Assembly (NCBI GenBank): GCA_947630625.1
Contig: CANRIL010000004.1
Span: 1 to 64,000 of the forward strand
Direction: 5' to 3'
DNA length: 64,000 bases
Source: an uncultured Clostridia bacterium
GTDB taxonomy: Bacteria; Bacillota; Clostridia; Oscillospirales; CAG-272
How positions within the stretch are numbered: the stretch's first letter is position 1; every line of letters starts with the position of its first letter. The translations under genes were made by a program, and so were the position numbers. The notes beneath the pieces were generated by a model, which ran no database searches, was not told the DNA's origin, and worked only from the letters and a program-made list of their open reading frames with translations. Shown here piece after piece: positions 48,859 to 58,731 of this stretch.

Positions 48859-48940
48859 TGCGGGAAACGGGACTTGAACCCGTACGGTGTGAACCACACG
48901 CCCCTCAAACGTGCGCGTCTGCCAGTTCCGCCACTCCCGC
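48859..48940 (-). tRNA. tRNA-Leu (anticodon GAG)
   Basis: Reverse complement GCGGGAGTGGCGGAACTGGCAGACGCGCACGTTTGAGGGGCGTG...GGTTCAAGTCCCGTTTCCCGCA; anticodon loop TTGAGGG. Confidence 0.93.
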
Positions 48941-49152
48941 ACACTTTATGTTGCATGCACTCTTCGTGAATGCTTTATTATTATACTAACAACAAAAGCA
49001 ATTGTCAAGTGGATTTTTCAAAAAACTTCATCTTTTTTACGTGCGGCTCGAAAAAAGCCCGAAAACCCCTGTAAAATCTGAAAAGTAGCGAGGCAGTAGA
49101 GTCGTGTGGCGCGGCGGTAGAGTGCGTTTTTCCCGCTTTAGACCCTAAAATA

Positions 49153-49181
49153 TTGACTCTCCCGCCGCCCGATGATACAAT
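49153..49181 (+). promoter_or_regulatory. Promoter for the DegV-family gene
   Basis: TTGACT-N17-TACAAT. Confidence 0.7.
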
Positions 49182-49244
49182 CAAAATAATAAAATCATCA
49201 GGTCTTCGCCGCCTTTTGACATTTTACGACAGGAGTTCATAGAC

Positions 49245-50114
49245 ATGTCCTTTGCGGTTTTCACCGATTGCAGCTCTAACCTTCCCGGATATCTTCTTCG
49301 CGATCTTGACATCAATATAATGCCATGCACGTACATGGTCGACGGCGCGCTCGTATCTTATGACGGCAATCTTGACAATTTTGATTATAAATCGTTTTAT
49401 GATTCGCTTCGCGCGGGCAGAATGATCACGACCGCACTGATGAACTTCGAATTTTTCATCGAGCATTTCACGCCGACGCTTGAGGCTGGACAGGATATCG
49501 TCTACATCGGGCTTTCAAGCGGCATCAGCGGCACATATCACGCATCGACTATGGCGGCGGCTGAATTGATGTCACGCTATCCCGGCAGAAAAGTACACGC
49601 GATCGACTCCCGCGGCGCAGGGCTCGGCGTCGGCATACTCACCTGTCTTGCCGCCGATTACAGAAACGAAGGCATGACCTCCGATCAGGCGGCCGAAAAA
49701 TTGAATTACGCCGCCGATCACCTCTGTCAGTATTTTACCGTTGACGATCTGATGTTCCTCCGCCGCACGGGCAGGATCACAACGACGATCGCCGCCGTCG
49801 GAACGCTGCTCGGCATCAAGCCGCTCTTATGGGGCAATGAAAACGGCGCGATAGTCGATATCGGCAAATTCCGCGGCCGCCGCCGCGCCATCGACGCAAT
49901 AGTAAAAAAATACGCCGAGAAGGTGCGCGAGGCGGGCGTGCAGCGCGTCGCGATCTCACACGGCGACTGCCCGGACGACGCGGAAGAGATCGCCCGCCGC
50001 GTCCGCGAGATCGCGGAGCCGCGCGAGCTCATCATCTGCCCGCACGAGCCTCTGACCGGCTCCCACGTAGGCCCCGGAATGCTCGCCCTCTTCTTCTTCG
50101 GCAAGGAAAGATAA
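49245..50114 (+). CDS. DegV family fatty-acid-binding protein
   Basis: VFTDCSSNLPGYLLRDLDINIMPCTY, YIGLSSGISGTYHAS and DDLMFLRRTGRI. Confidence 0.9.
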   Translation: MSFAVFTDCSSNLPGYLLRDLDINIMPCTYMVDGALVSYDGNLDNFDYKSFYDSLRAGRMITTALMNFEFFIEHFTPTLEAGQDIVYIGLSSGISGTYHASTMAAAELMSRYPGRKVHAIDSRGAGLGVGILTCLAADYRNEGMTSDQAAEKLNYAADHLCQYFTVDDLMFLRRTGRITTTIAAVGTLLGIKPLLWGNENGAIVDIGKFRGRRRAIDAIVKKYAEKVREAGVQRVAISHGDCPDDAEEIARRVREIAEPRELIICPHEPLTGSHVGPGMLALFFFGKER

Positions 50115-50269
50115 TATAAACAGTTTTTCAGCGATGGCGGTTCAATACATACACATTATGATTAGGATCAACCGTAAGACGACCGCCGAGTGGTTCACAT
50201 ATGCGCGTCGAAAAAACTTTTACTAAAACCGATTTGATCGATCAAAACCGCCGGCAGATCAGCAAACGC

Positions 50270-50410
50270 ACGTCACAGCTTACAGACGGGTTCGTGATAA
50301 GCGGCACACTGCCGACGCAGGCAAGCGCAATATACGTCACAGCTTACAGACGGGTTCGCGATCAGCGGCACGCTGCCGAATCAAATCAGCCACAATATAC
50401 GTCACAACTT
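50270..50410. repeat. Direct tandem repeat, ~64-bp period, 2 copies plus a partial third
   Basis: ACGTCACAGCTTACAGACGGGTTCG(T/C)GAT(A/C)AGCGGCAC(A/G)CTGCCGA at 50270 and 50334; ACGTCACAACTTA at about 50399. Confidence 0.85.
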
Positions 50411-50411
50411 A

Positions 50412-50450
50412 TTATGCCGGAGGCGACACCGCCTCCGGCATTCTTTTGCG
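50412..50450. terminator. Terminator downstream of SBP and degV (convergent)
   Basis: ATGCCGGAGGCG...CGCCTCCGGCATTCTTTT. Confidence 0.7.
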
Positions 50451-50478
50451 TTTTTTCGCGTGAGAGCTTGTCCCATGC

Positions 50479-52209
50479 TTAGTATGCGTTTTCGTCCTCG
50501 TCGACAACGACGCTGCCAAGGCGCGCGTAATTGCCGTCCGCGCCCGTCGTCCAGCGTTCGAGCACGCTCTGCGCGTCATCATAATACGAGACATCGCCGC
50601 GCGCTATAATATCGTAATTGTATATGCGCGCCTCTGCCTCAAAGACATTCGCCTTTACGGCGGACACCCTTACCATGACGCCAAGCTCAGCCAGATCCTG
50701 CTGAACCGCCTGCGCGACTGCAATGTCTGTCGCGCTGTTCGTCGTCAGGTACAAAAGCGTGAACCTGTAAGCGCGGTCGAGCATACCGTCGCCGTCTTCA
50801 TCCATGCCGAGCTCCTTTATGATCTCGCGGGCCTCCTCGCGATTCTTTTCGGTCGAGGATGAAAAATATCCGTTTTCGTCGGAAGCCGGGTACGTGTGCT
50901 CCGCAGTGTTGACCCTGTATTTGCCGTTAACGCCCGTTATCCCGTCGGGAACGATCGAATTTGACATGCGCTCGCCGTTTCTCGTGATCGACGAGGTTAT
51001 ATTTTCCCTGTCTATAAACAATGAGATCGCGCGCCGCAGCTTTGACGCGTTTGCGGCCTCCATATTGCGGAATGCGGAGCAGTTAAAGTTATACGAAAGA
51101 TAATATATACCGTTAACATCGTCGACGCGGTAATCCTCGCTGCGGCTCAGCTCGTCGTGGAGCGCCGACGGTATGAGTCCGAGATACGCGACAGCGCCCG
51201 ACTGATATAACGCGTACGCGTCGTCCGCGTTATCGCCGAGGACGACCTCAAACGTGTCTGCGGTCATTTTTCCGGCGTCATAGAAATTTTCGTTTTTCTT
51301 GTATATGTGTTTGCCGTCCGCCGTGCCGGAGAAAGAAAACGCCCCTGATACAACGTAATTCGAGCGCAGCGTCCAGGCGTCCGGGTCGATAATGTTGTCG
51401 TATATATCCATGTACCCTTCAGCCGATTCAACGCACATCTCGTTCACGGGATAAAACGCCGGGAACGCGCAGAGCTCCGTAAAATACCCGCACGGGTCTG
51501 CCAGTTTGACGGTCAGGACCGTATTCGATTCGTCTGCCGTCAGATCGAGCTTCCCGTCCTCGTCGCGTGCTATGATGTCAAACAGATACTTATACGGGCT
51601 GCCCGTCGACGTATCAGCCGCGCGCCGCCACGAGAAAATGAAGTCGGAAGCGCCGAGCGCGCTGCCGTCAGACCACAAAAGCCCCTCGCGCAGCGTAAAT
51701 TTATATGTCAGCCCGTCGCGGGAAACTTCGTATGACTCGGCGAGCGCCGGGACGATCGAGCCGTCCGCAGCGTGAGAATAAAGCCCGGAAAACGTATTTT
51801 CGACGATAGTCAGCGCGACCGTTGTTGACGCGAGCGCCGGGTCGACGCTGTCCGGCTCGGTACCGAGATATGCGGAAATCACGTTCGAGCCTGAATTCGC
51901 GTACATAAAATACTTGGCGCCGTAATGCGTCTGATAAACTCCCGTGAGCGTCGGTTTCTGCAAATACGCGTCCCTGTAGCCGAAAAGCGGCGTAACGCAT
52001 TCGGTCCCCATCAGCATATCTTCCGCGCGGTGCATCATTTCCTCGCGCACCGCCCCGTCCGATTCAGCCTTTATCGAATCTATCAGCTCGTCGTATTCAG
52101 TCCAGGCTATGCCGTCGATACCGCGGACTTTGCCGCCGCAGCCGAAAAGCACCGGCATTATAATCAAAATCGCGAGCAGCGCCGCCGCCGCTTTTATGCG
52201 CAGCTTCAA
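50479..52209 (-). CDS. SBP_bac_5-type solute-binding lipoprotein, apparently circularly permuted
   Basis: Lipobox VLFGCGG. LGTEPDSVDPALAS...IVPALAESYEVSRDGLTYKFTLREGLLWSDGS is the OppA-like core; the usual C-terminal block is at the N-terminus. Confidence 0.85.
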   Translation of the reverse strand: MKLRIKAAAALLAILIIMPVLFGCGGKVRGIDGIAWTEYDELIDSIKAESDGAVREEMMHRAEDMLMGTECVTPLFGYRDAYLQKPTLTGVYQTHYGAKYFMYANSGSNVISAYLGTEPDSVDPALASTTVALTIVENTFSGLYSHAADGSIVPALAESYEVSRDGLTYKFTLREGLLWSDGSALGASDFIFSWRRAADTSTGSPYKYLFDIIARDEDGKLDLTADESNTVLTVKLADPCGYFTELCAFPAFYPVNEMCVESAEGYMDIYDNIIDPDAWTLRSNYVVSGAFSFSGTADGKHIYKKNENFYDAGKMTADTFEVVLGDNADDAYALYQSGAVAYLGLIPSALHDELSRSEDYRVDDVNGIYYLSYNFNCSAFRNMEAANASKLRRAISLFIDRENITSSITRNGERMSNSIVPDGITGVNGKYRVNTAEHTYPASDENGYFSSSTEKNREEAREIIKELGMDEDGDGMLDRAYRFTLLYLTTNSATDIAVAQAVQQDLAELGVMVRVSAVKANVFEAEARIYNYDIIARGDVSYYDDAQSVLERWTTGADGNYARLGSVVVDEDENAY

Positions 52210-52271
52210 ATCCGTTTCTCCTCTGATGATGTGTTTTTACAAATTTATTTTACAATATTTTACGCGTATAG

Positions 52272-52703
52272 TCAAGTACCGGAGCCAGCCTCCGCCGAAA
52301 GCTGCATAAATTTGTCGCGGAAATACGAAAGCACGACCCTCCGCGTCACGATCCCGATAAAGCAGCCCCTGTCGTCCGTTATCGGCACGAACGTGCACTC
52401 GGTTATTCTTTGATAAAGCGTCTCCGACGAAACGTCTATCGTGACGGCGGGATTGCGCGTTTTATTGATTATCTCACGGATATTGACCTCTTCAAGCGCC
52501 TTCGCGCCGGGAAAATTGTGATTGACCAGGTACCATAGGCAGTCGCCCTCGCTGACCGTTCCGACGCAGTGCCCGTCGTCGGAAATGACAGGAACCGTCG
52601 TATATCCGCTTAAGCGCATTTTTTCGAGTCCTTGGCGCAGCGAGTCGTCCGCGTGGACGTACGCCACATTTATTTTAGGTATCATCAGCTTGATTATATT
52701 CAT
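52272..52703 (-). CDS. CBS-domain protein
   Basis: Two CBS repeats: TTVPVISDDGHCVGTVSEGDCLWYL and TFVPITDDRGCFIGIVTRRVVLSYF. Confidence 0.88.
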   Translation of the reverse strand: MNIIKLMIPKINVAYVHADDSLRQGLEKMRLSGYTTVPVISDDGHCVGTVSEGDCLWYLVNHNFPGAKALEEVNIREIINKTRNPAVTIDVSSETLYQRITECTFVPITDDRGCFIGIVTRRVVLSYFRDKFMQLSAEAGSGT

Positions 52704-52924
52704 TGGTGACCCCCATTATTTTCACTGTTTTTCTGCTTTCAGTTTATCACGTCTTTTAACCTTTGTCAAGGCAAGTCGTAAAGAGCGGCTGACTTACATA
52801 TCGGACATTTTGCGAAAAATATAAGCCAAAATAAGCGATTTACACAATATTCATTTAATCATATTGCGATTTTTTCAACAATATGCTAAACTATAATCAC
52901 ACAACAACGCATGAGGTAACAATT

Positions 52925-54064
52925 ATGTTAACAAGAAAACCGCCGCTCGGATGGAACTCATGGAACACATTCGGCGAGCACATCAACGAAGATCTTATCA
53001 AAGAAACGGCAGACGCAATGATTTCGACCGGGCTTCGCGATGCCGGATACGAATATATAGTCATTGACGACTGCTGGTCACTGCGCCGCCGCGGACCTGA
53101 CGGCAAAATCGTTCCCGATCCCGAAAAATTCCCCTCCGGCATGCGCGCGCTGGCAGACTATATCCACGAGCGCGGGCTCAAATTCGGCATGTATTCGGAC
53201 GCCGGAACAAAGACATGCGCCGGATATCCCGGCAGCTTCGAGCATGAATTCGTTGACGCCGAAACGTTTGCGGAATGGGGCGTCGATCTTCTCAAATACG
53301 ACTTCTGCAACAAGCCGTGGCTCCAGAACGGGCCGATCCTTTATAACAGGATGGCAATGGCGCTCAAGTCGACGGGGCGCGACATCGTGCTCTCCGCGTG
53401 CAACTGGGGCTCGGATCACGTCGAGACATGGATACGCTCGCACGGCGCGGGAATGTACCGCTCAACCGGCGACATCTGGGACAACTTCGACAGCGTGCGC
53501 CGGATCGCGCGCAGTCAGATGGACAAGATCGCGTACAGCGGCCCCGGCTGCTACAACGATATGGACATGCTTATATGCGGTATGTACAGCCGCGGCAACG
53601 TCGGCGGCGGCGAACACGGCGGCTGCACGGACATTGAATACCGCACGCATTTCGCGCTCTGGTGCATATATCAGTCGCCGCTGATGATCGGCTGCGACAT
53701 ACGCAATATGAACGAGGCGACGCTGTCGCTGCTCAAAAATCCCGAACTTCTGGCAATAGACCAGGACGAAGAGGCGCGCCCGCCCATCTTCTTCGCCGGC
53801 AACAGCGAATCAAACGTCGTCGGCATGTTCAAGCATCTCGCAAACGGCGAATACTTATTCGCGTTCGTCAATTATTCAGACCACGATGCTGGGCTTTCGT
53901 GCGAGCTTTTCGACATTGGGCTCTCGTCGCAGTCGGGATACGGGTTTGAGCTGCGCGACATCTTCACGGGAGAGGTTTCGGGGGCGTTCTGCGACTACTT
54001 CAACGTTCACCGTTTGGCTCCGCACGACATCCGCGTCTACCGTGCAAAGCTCGTCAAAATGTGA
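52925..54064 (+). CDS. Alpha-galactosidase, GH27 family
   Basis: KPPLGWNSWNTFGEHI, DDCWSLRRRGPDGKIVPDPEKFPSGM and LLKYDFCNKPW. Confidence 0.92.
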   Translation: MLTRKPPLGWNSWNTFGEHINEDLIKETADAMISTGLRDAGYEYIVIDDCWSLRRRGPDGKIVPDPEKFPSGMRALADYIHERGLKFGMYSDAGTKTCAGYPGSFEHEFVDAETFAEWGVDLLKYDFCNKPWLQNGPILYNRMAMALKSTGRDIVLSACNWGSDHVETWIRSHGAGMYRSTGDIWDNFDSVRRIARSQMDKIAYSGPGCYNDMDMLICGMYSRGNVGGGEHGGCTDIEYRTHFALWCIYQSPLMIGCDIRNMNEATLSLLKNPELLAIDQDEEARPPIFFAGNSESNVVGMFKHLANGEYLFAFVNYSDHDAGLSCELFDIGLSSQSGYGFELRDIFTGEVSGAFCDYFNVHRLAPHDIRVYRAKLVKM

Positions 54065-54066
54065 CC

Positions 54067-54270
54067 ATGACGGACGTAAAAAGCCGCTGTTTTGTCTGCG
54101 GCGCTTCCCTTTCAAATGACGAGATCGGGATCTACAAAAAAATGATAAATCGCGGCGCGACGGAATGTATGTGCCTTGACTGCCTTTCACGCGAGCTCGG
54201 CCTGCCGAAAGACGCGCTGCTTGAGCGAATCGAGCATTTCCGCCGCATGGGATGCACGCTGTTTACATGA
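54067..54270 (+). CDS. Small putative zinc-binding protein
   Basis: CFVCG...CMCLDC; immediately follows the GH27 gene. Confidence 0.6.
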   Translation: MTDVKSRCFVCGASLSNDEIGIYKKMINRGATECMCLDCLSRELGLPKDALLERIEHFRRMGCTLFT

Positions 54271-54272
54271 AT

Positions 54273-54320
54273 GACGCGGGGAAAAACTTTCTTGCAAAAG
54301 TTTTTCCCCGCGGTTTTTTC
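54273..54320 (+). terminator. Intrinsic terminator
   Basis: CGCGGGGAAAAACTTT...AAAGTTTTTCCCCGCG followed by GTTTTTT. Confidence 0.75.
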
Positions 54321-54393
54321 AGGCATATTTAATTGCGGCCGCATGGATATCGCTTTCGATCCGCGAATCAAAATTTACCGAAGCTTTGCTTCG

Positions 54394-55524
54394 CTATGCT
54401 TTCTCGCGTTCGAAATAATATTTCGTATTATGCAGCTTCACGCTTTCGACAAGTCCAAGCAGCATCCACGTCGACAGCATTGACGAGCCTCCGTAGCTTA
54501 AAAACGGCATCGTTATTCCGACGACCGGCAGCATTGCGAGACACATCCCCAGATTCTCCGTCGTCTGCGCGATCATGATCGCGACAACGCCCGCGCATAT
54601 GTACGTTCCGGTGTCCTTGCGCGACACGCGCGCGATATGTATGACGCGGATGATGAGCACCGTCATCATCAGCATGTACATAAGCGCGCCGAACAGCCCG
54701 AATTTTTCAGCCGTTATCGCGAAGAAACAGTCTGTCGTCGCGACGGGGACCTTCAGATATTCCGAGCCGCCGTTCAGCCCTTTGCCCCAGAAGCCGCCGG
54801 CGGAGATGGCGGCGCGGCTCTTCAACGGCTGATATCCGTATTTTTCGGAGATAGTCGGGTCGAATCCGGCGAGTATCCTCATCTGCTGATATAATCCGAG
54901 GTGCGGCCAGATATACGGCATTGCGACGACCGCCGCTCCTATGACGCCGACATAATACCACAGCGACAAACCCGCAGTATACATCATCACCGCAAAAATG
55001 CACATGAAGACGAGCGCGGAACCAAGGTCGTCAATGAAAATGACAAGTCCGATTATGAGCAGCGCGTGCGCGCCGACAAACAAAAGGCTCCTCGGGTGAT
55101 TTATCTTCTCCTTGACCAGGTCTATATTTTTGGAGAGCGACATGATGAACAGCATCTTTACCGTCTCTGACGGCTGCCAGTCTATGACTCCGAGGTCGAG
55201 CCACAGCCGAGGCCCGCTTGATTCTGACGGATTATACCCAAACAGCTTGACGACGATCAGAAGAGCGACCGAAACGCCGACTATCGGCAGCCACAGCTTC
55301 GTCACGATCGCGTCATAGTCAAAGAGCGACATGACGATCACGGAGACGAGCCCGAGCAGCGCCGCGACGGACTGCACGATGAACATGCGCGATCCTCCAG
55401 CGTACTGGTCCCTGATCCCGTAAAGCGTCAGCACCGACATTATCGTCATGCCGAGCGCGCAGGCAAGGATCACAAAGTCAAGCTGCTTCAGCCTTTCCTT
55501 TATTGATGTGGAAAAAACCTTCAT
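54394..55524 (-). CDS. rodA: RodA/FtsW-family SEDS protein
   Basis: GPRLWLDLGVIDWQPSE and PVVGITMPFLSYGGSSML. Confidence 0.9.
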   Translation of the reverse strand: MKVFSTSIKERLKQLDFVILACALGMTIMSVLTLYGIRDQYAGGSRMFIVQSVAALLGLVSVIVMSLFDYDAIVTKLWLPIVGVSVALLIVVKLFGYNPSESSGPRLWLDLGVIDWQPSETVKMLFIMSLSKNIDLVKEKINHPRSLLFVGAHALLIIGLVIFIDDLGSALVFMCIFAVMMYTAGLSLWYYVGVIGAAVVAMPYIWPHLGLYQQMRILAGFDPTISEKYGYQPLKSRAAISAGGFWGKGLNGGSEYLKVPVATTDCFFAITAEKFGLFGALMYMLMMTVLIIRVIHIARVSRKDTGTYICAGVVAIMIAQTTENLGMCLAMLPVVGITMPFLSYGGSSMLSTWMLLGLVESVKLHNTKYYFEREKA

Positions 55525-55618
55525 TTCATCATTTCGAATTTTGCCTCAGCCATCCCCGCCGACGTATGCCGGACAGGGCGCGGGCTCATTTCCGCATTTT
55601 TAAACTCCCTTTTATGGA

Positions 55619-57058
55619 TCAATACGCGACCGCGAAATAAACCATGTGCTGTGCAGGTTTCCCGCAGCAGACGCACTTATCGTCTAGATGTTCCTGTTCA
55701 AACGGGATGCACCGCGAGGTGACGCCCGTCTCTTCCTTGATCTTCTCCTCGCACTCCGGGTCGCCGCACCACATAAGCTTGAAGAATCCGTCTCCGCGCT
55801 CCTCCCTTATAGCCTTGACCTCGTCGAGCGTATGGCATGCGTAAGTTCTCGAGTCGCGGTTTGCGAGGGCGCGCGCGAAGAGCTGGCTGCGCACTTCCTC
55901 GAGTTTTTCTTCAACGGCAGCCTCAATATTTTCGAGTGAAACAGTCGTCTTTTCCCTGTTGTGGCGCGTTACGATGACACACTGACCTGCCTCGATATCG
56001 CGCGGTCCGAGCTCGATCCTGAGCGGGACGCCCTTCATCTCGTACTCGGCATACTTCCAGCCGGGCGAATTGTCGCTGTCGTCGAGCTTGACGCGGCACG
56101 TGCCGGCGAGCCTGTCACGCAGTGCGCCCGCGGCTTCGAGAACACCTTCCTTATGCTGTGCGACCGGAACGATAACGACCTGGATCGGCGCGACTGCCGG
56201 CGGCAGCACAAGACCGTTGTCGTCGCCGTGGGTCATTATAATTCCGCCTATCATGCGCGTCGTCACGCCCCACGATGTCTGGTACGGATAGACGAGCTTG
56301 TTTTCTTTGTCTGTATATTTGATGTCGAACGCGCGCGCAAAACCGTCGCCGAAATAATGCGATGTCCCAGCCTGGAGCGATTTGCCGTCGTGCATCAGCG
56401 CCTCTATCGCGTACGTTGCGACGGCGCCCGCAAATTTGTCGCTCTCGGTCTTTTTCCCTTTGACTACAGGGATCGCGAGGTCGTGTTCATGGAAATCGGC
56501 GTATATGTTGAGCATGCGCTCCGTTTCCTCGATTGCCTCATCAGGCGTGGCGTGCATCGTGTGCCCTTCCTGCCACAGAAATTCACGGCTGCGCAAAAAC
56601 GGGCGCGTCGTCTTTTCCCATCTGACAACGGAGCACCACTGATTATAGAGCTTCGGCAGGTCGCGGTAACTCTTTATGATGTTTGCATAGTGCTCGCAGA
56701 ACAGCGTTTCCGATGTCGGGCGAACGCAGAGGCGCTCAGCAAGCGGCTCAGAGCCGCCGTGCGTGACCCACGCCACCTCGGGCGCGAATCCCTTTACGTG
56801 ATCCTTTTCCTTTTGAAGCAGGGATTCGGGGATGAAGAGCGGCATATATACGTTCTCATGTCCCGTCGCCTTGAATTTTCCGTCAAGAATTTTCTGAATA
56901 TTTTCCCAGATCGCGTACCCGTAAGGACGGATTATCATACAGCCGCGAACGCTTGAATAGTCGATCAGATCGGCTTTTGTGCATATATCCGTATACCAGC
57001 GGGCAAAATCCACATCCATAGACGTTATGGATGAAACCATTTTCTTATCGTTGCTCAT
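55619..57058 (-). CDS. proS: Proline--tRNA ligase (short, type-3 like)
   Basis: [49 protein letters not shown] and [26 protein letters not shown]. Confidence 0.95.
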   Translation of the reverse strand: MSNDKKMVSSITSMDVDFARWYTDICTKADLIDYSSVRGCMIIRPYGYAIWENIQKILDGKFKATGHENVYMPLFIPESLLQKEKDHVKGFAPEVAWVTHGGSEPLAERLCVRPTSETLFCEHYANIIKSYRDLPKLYNQWCSVVRWEKTTRPFLRSREFLWQEGHTMHATPDEAIEETERMLNIYADFHEHDLAIPVVKGKKTESDKFAGAVATYAIEALMHDGKSLQAGTSHYFGDGFARAFDIKYTDKENKLVYPYQTSWGVTTRMIGGIIMTHGDDNGLVLPPAVAPIQVVIVPVAQHKEGVLEAAGALRDRLAGTCRVKLDDSDNSPGWKYAEYEMKGVPLRIELGPRDIEAGQCVIVTRHNREKTTVSLENIEAAVEEKLEEVRSQLFARALANRDSRTYACHTLDEVKAIREERGDGFFKLMWCGDPECEEKIKEETGVTSRCIPFEQEHLDDKCVCCGKPAQHMVYFAVAY

Positions 57059-57331
57059 ATTGACCTCAAATCATGCTGCATAGCTTATTTTTATTAGTTT
57101 GGAATTAAGTATATCATATAATTCCCCCTCTGTCAACCTGATAAAAACCCGTGCCTTCCCGCATATTTTTTCAATGTAACTGCAACCGCAAATTCTACTG
57201 TTGCGTTTACTTTGAGAAGCTGCTTTTTCGCATATTTTTTCATCTCGACGCGCGCGGGGGTTGATTTATGAGGAGACATTGTGATATACTATAATATGTG
57301 ATATTTTTCCGTCGTGGGAGAATTATATATT

Positions 57332-58120
57332 ATGGCTGAAAAAAAGCGGTTCATGGATGACTTTGAGGAATACGAGGTCACAGAGGAGCACCATCCTTCG
57401 AAGCTCGGCACCGTCATCCGCTTCATTTTTTACGGGCTTATACTTCTTGTAAACGCCGCGATACTGTTCCGCGTCTGCATGGGAGGCGACCCGGCATCCG
57501 TAAAAAAGCTTACGATAAATGACACTCTCCGCGCCGCATATACTGCGTCCCCCGATGACTTTACTGTTTACACGCAGACCGTATACGATATGTATACCGA
57601 GGACGGCATATATTACGCGACAGGTATGTTCTTCGTCCCCAAGGCGGGACAGCTTCAGGTCAGCATACGCTATAACGTCCGCACCGCGGACGACGCGATA
57701 ACGGGCACGTCGATCAACGAAACGTTTTCAACGCTATTAAGCGACAGCGGACTTTTGCCGCCGTCCCCGCTCTCCGGCGCCGTTCTGCGGCGCGGAGCTA
57801 CGGTGCATCTTTCGTTTGACCAGAGCGAGCTGCGCGACTCTGATTACTTTGCGTTCCGCCTTTGCGATGATGAGGGCAACTACTATCTCGTCTCAAACGA
57901 CGAGAAATCGACGCGCCTGCTCTACGTCTATCACAAGCTCACATTTGACGGTATCCCAAGCAATGAGAGCAATCTTTACGTAGAAATATACGCGTCATAC
58001 AAGGGCATCCCCGACTATTCGACGGTGCTCGGCAGGATGAAGGTCTACAGCAACGAGCGCGCACTTGATGAATACAGGCTCTCCGGCAATCAAAAAAACG
58101 ATCTTACGGTGACAAAATGA
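57332..58120 (+). CDS. Hypothetical membrane protein
   Basis: 268-aa ORF with one N-terminal TM; overlaps the next ORF by 4 bp. Confidence 0.7.
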   Translation: MAEKKRFMDDFEEYEVTEEHHPSKLGTVIRFIFYGLILLVNAAILFRVCMGGDPASVKKLTINDTLRAAYTASPDDFTVYTQTVYDMYTEDGIYYATGMFFVPKAGQLQVSIRYNVRTADDAITGTSINETFSTLLSDSGLLPPSPLSGAVLRRGATVHLSFDQSELRDSDYFAFRLCDDEGNYYLVSNDEKSTRLLYVYHKLTFDGIPSNESNLYVEIYASYKGIPDYSTVLGRMKVYSNERALDEYRLSGNQKNDLTVTK

Positions 58121-58731
58121 ACGAACATGAACAAAATCAATATGCCGTCGACTATAGGCACCGCGCCGTAAAATCAAATAAGACGGACATTGTCTTCTCT
58201 GTCAGCGCCTATCTGTCGGCGGCGCTTCTCTACATCTACCCGCTCGTCGTTGACGGGGTGAGATTCGTTCCCGTCATGCAGTTCTGCGCTTTGGTCGCGC
58301 TTGTCATCGGGATATATATAAGCCAGCGGTATTCATGGTGCGTCTACACTTACGGCGTCATCCCGAACGAGAACAAAAACAGCGGCGAGGTAGAGGGCTT
58401 ATATTTCGTCGCGTACCGCACAGTCGGCAAACGGCAGACGTGCCTTTCGAAGATCGACATGCACGGCTTGAAAAAAATCATACGCTGCACGCACAAGGAA
58501 GATCATAAGGATGAAATTTCCGCATACGGCTCGCCGAACGTATACAATTTCTGCGCCACGATGTGCCCCGCGCAATATTACCGCGCGGTTTTTGAGGCGG
58601 ACGGCGGGATCGCCGTCATCAGCTTCGAGCCGGATATGACGCTTGCGCACATCATGAAGGCGCTTGCGCCGGAGGTGAGCGGCGAATTTTCGGACGGTAA
58701 CAGCAAAAAAAAGGACGGTGGTGACGAATGA
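58117..58731 (+). CDS. Hypothetical membrane protein
   Basis: 204-aa ORF with two TM segments; overlaps hom by 4 bp. Confidence 0.7.
   Translation: MNEHEQNQYAVDYRHRAVKSNKTDIVFSVSAYLSAALLYIYPLVVDGVRFVPVMQFCALVALVIGIYISQRYSWCVYTYGVIPNENKNSGEVEGLYFVAYRTVGKRQTCLSKIDMHGLKKIIRCTHKEDHKDEISAYGSPNVYNFCATMCPAQYYRAVFEADGGIAVISFEPDMTLAHIMKALAPEVSGEFSDGNSKKKDGGDE

Noticed and set aside
55961-56956. 331-aa plus-strand ORF opposite proS
   Set aside because: Shadow ORF of proS; no domain-like segments.
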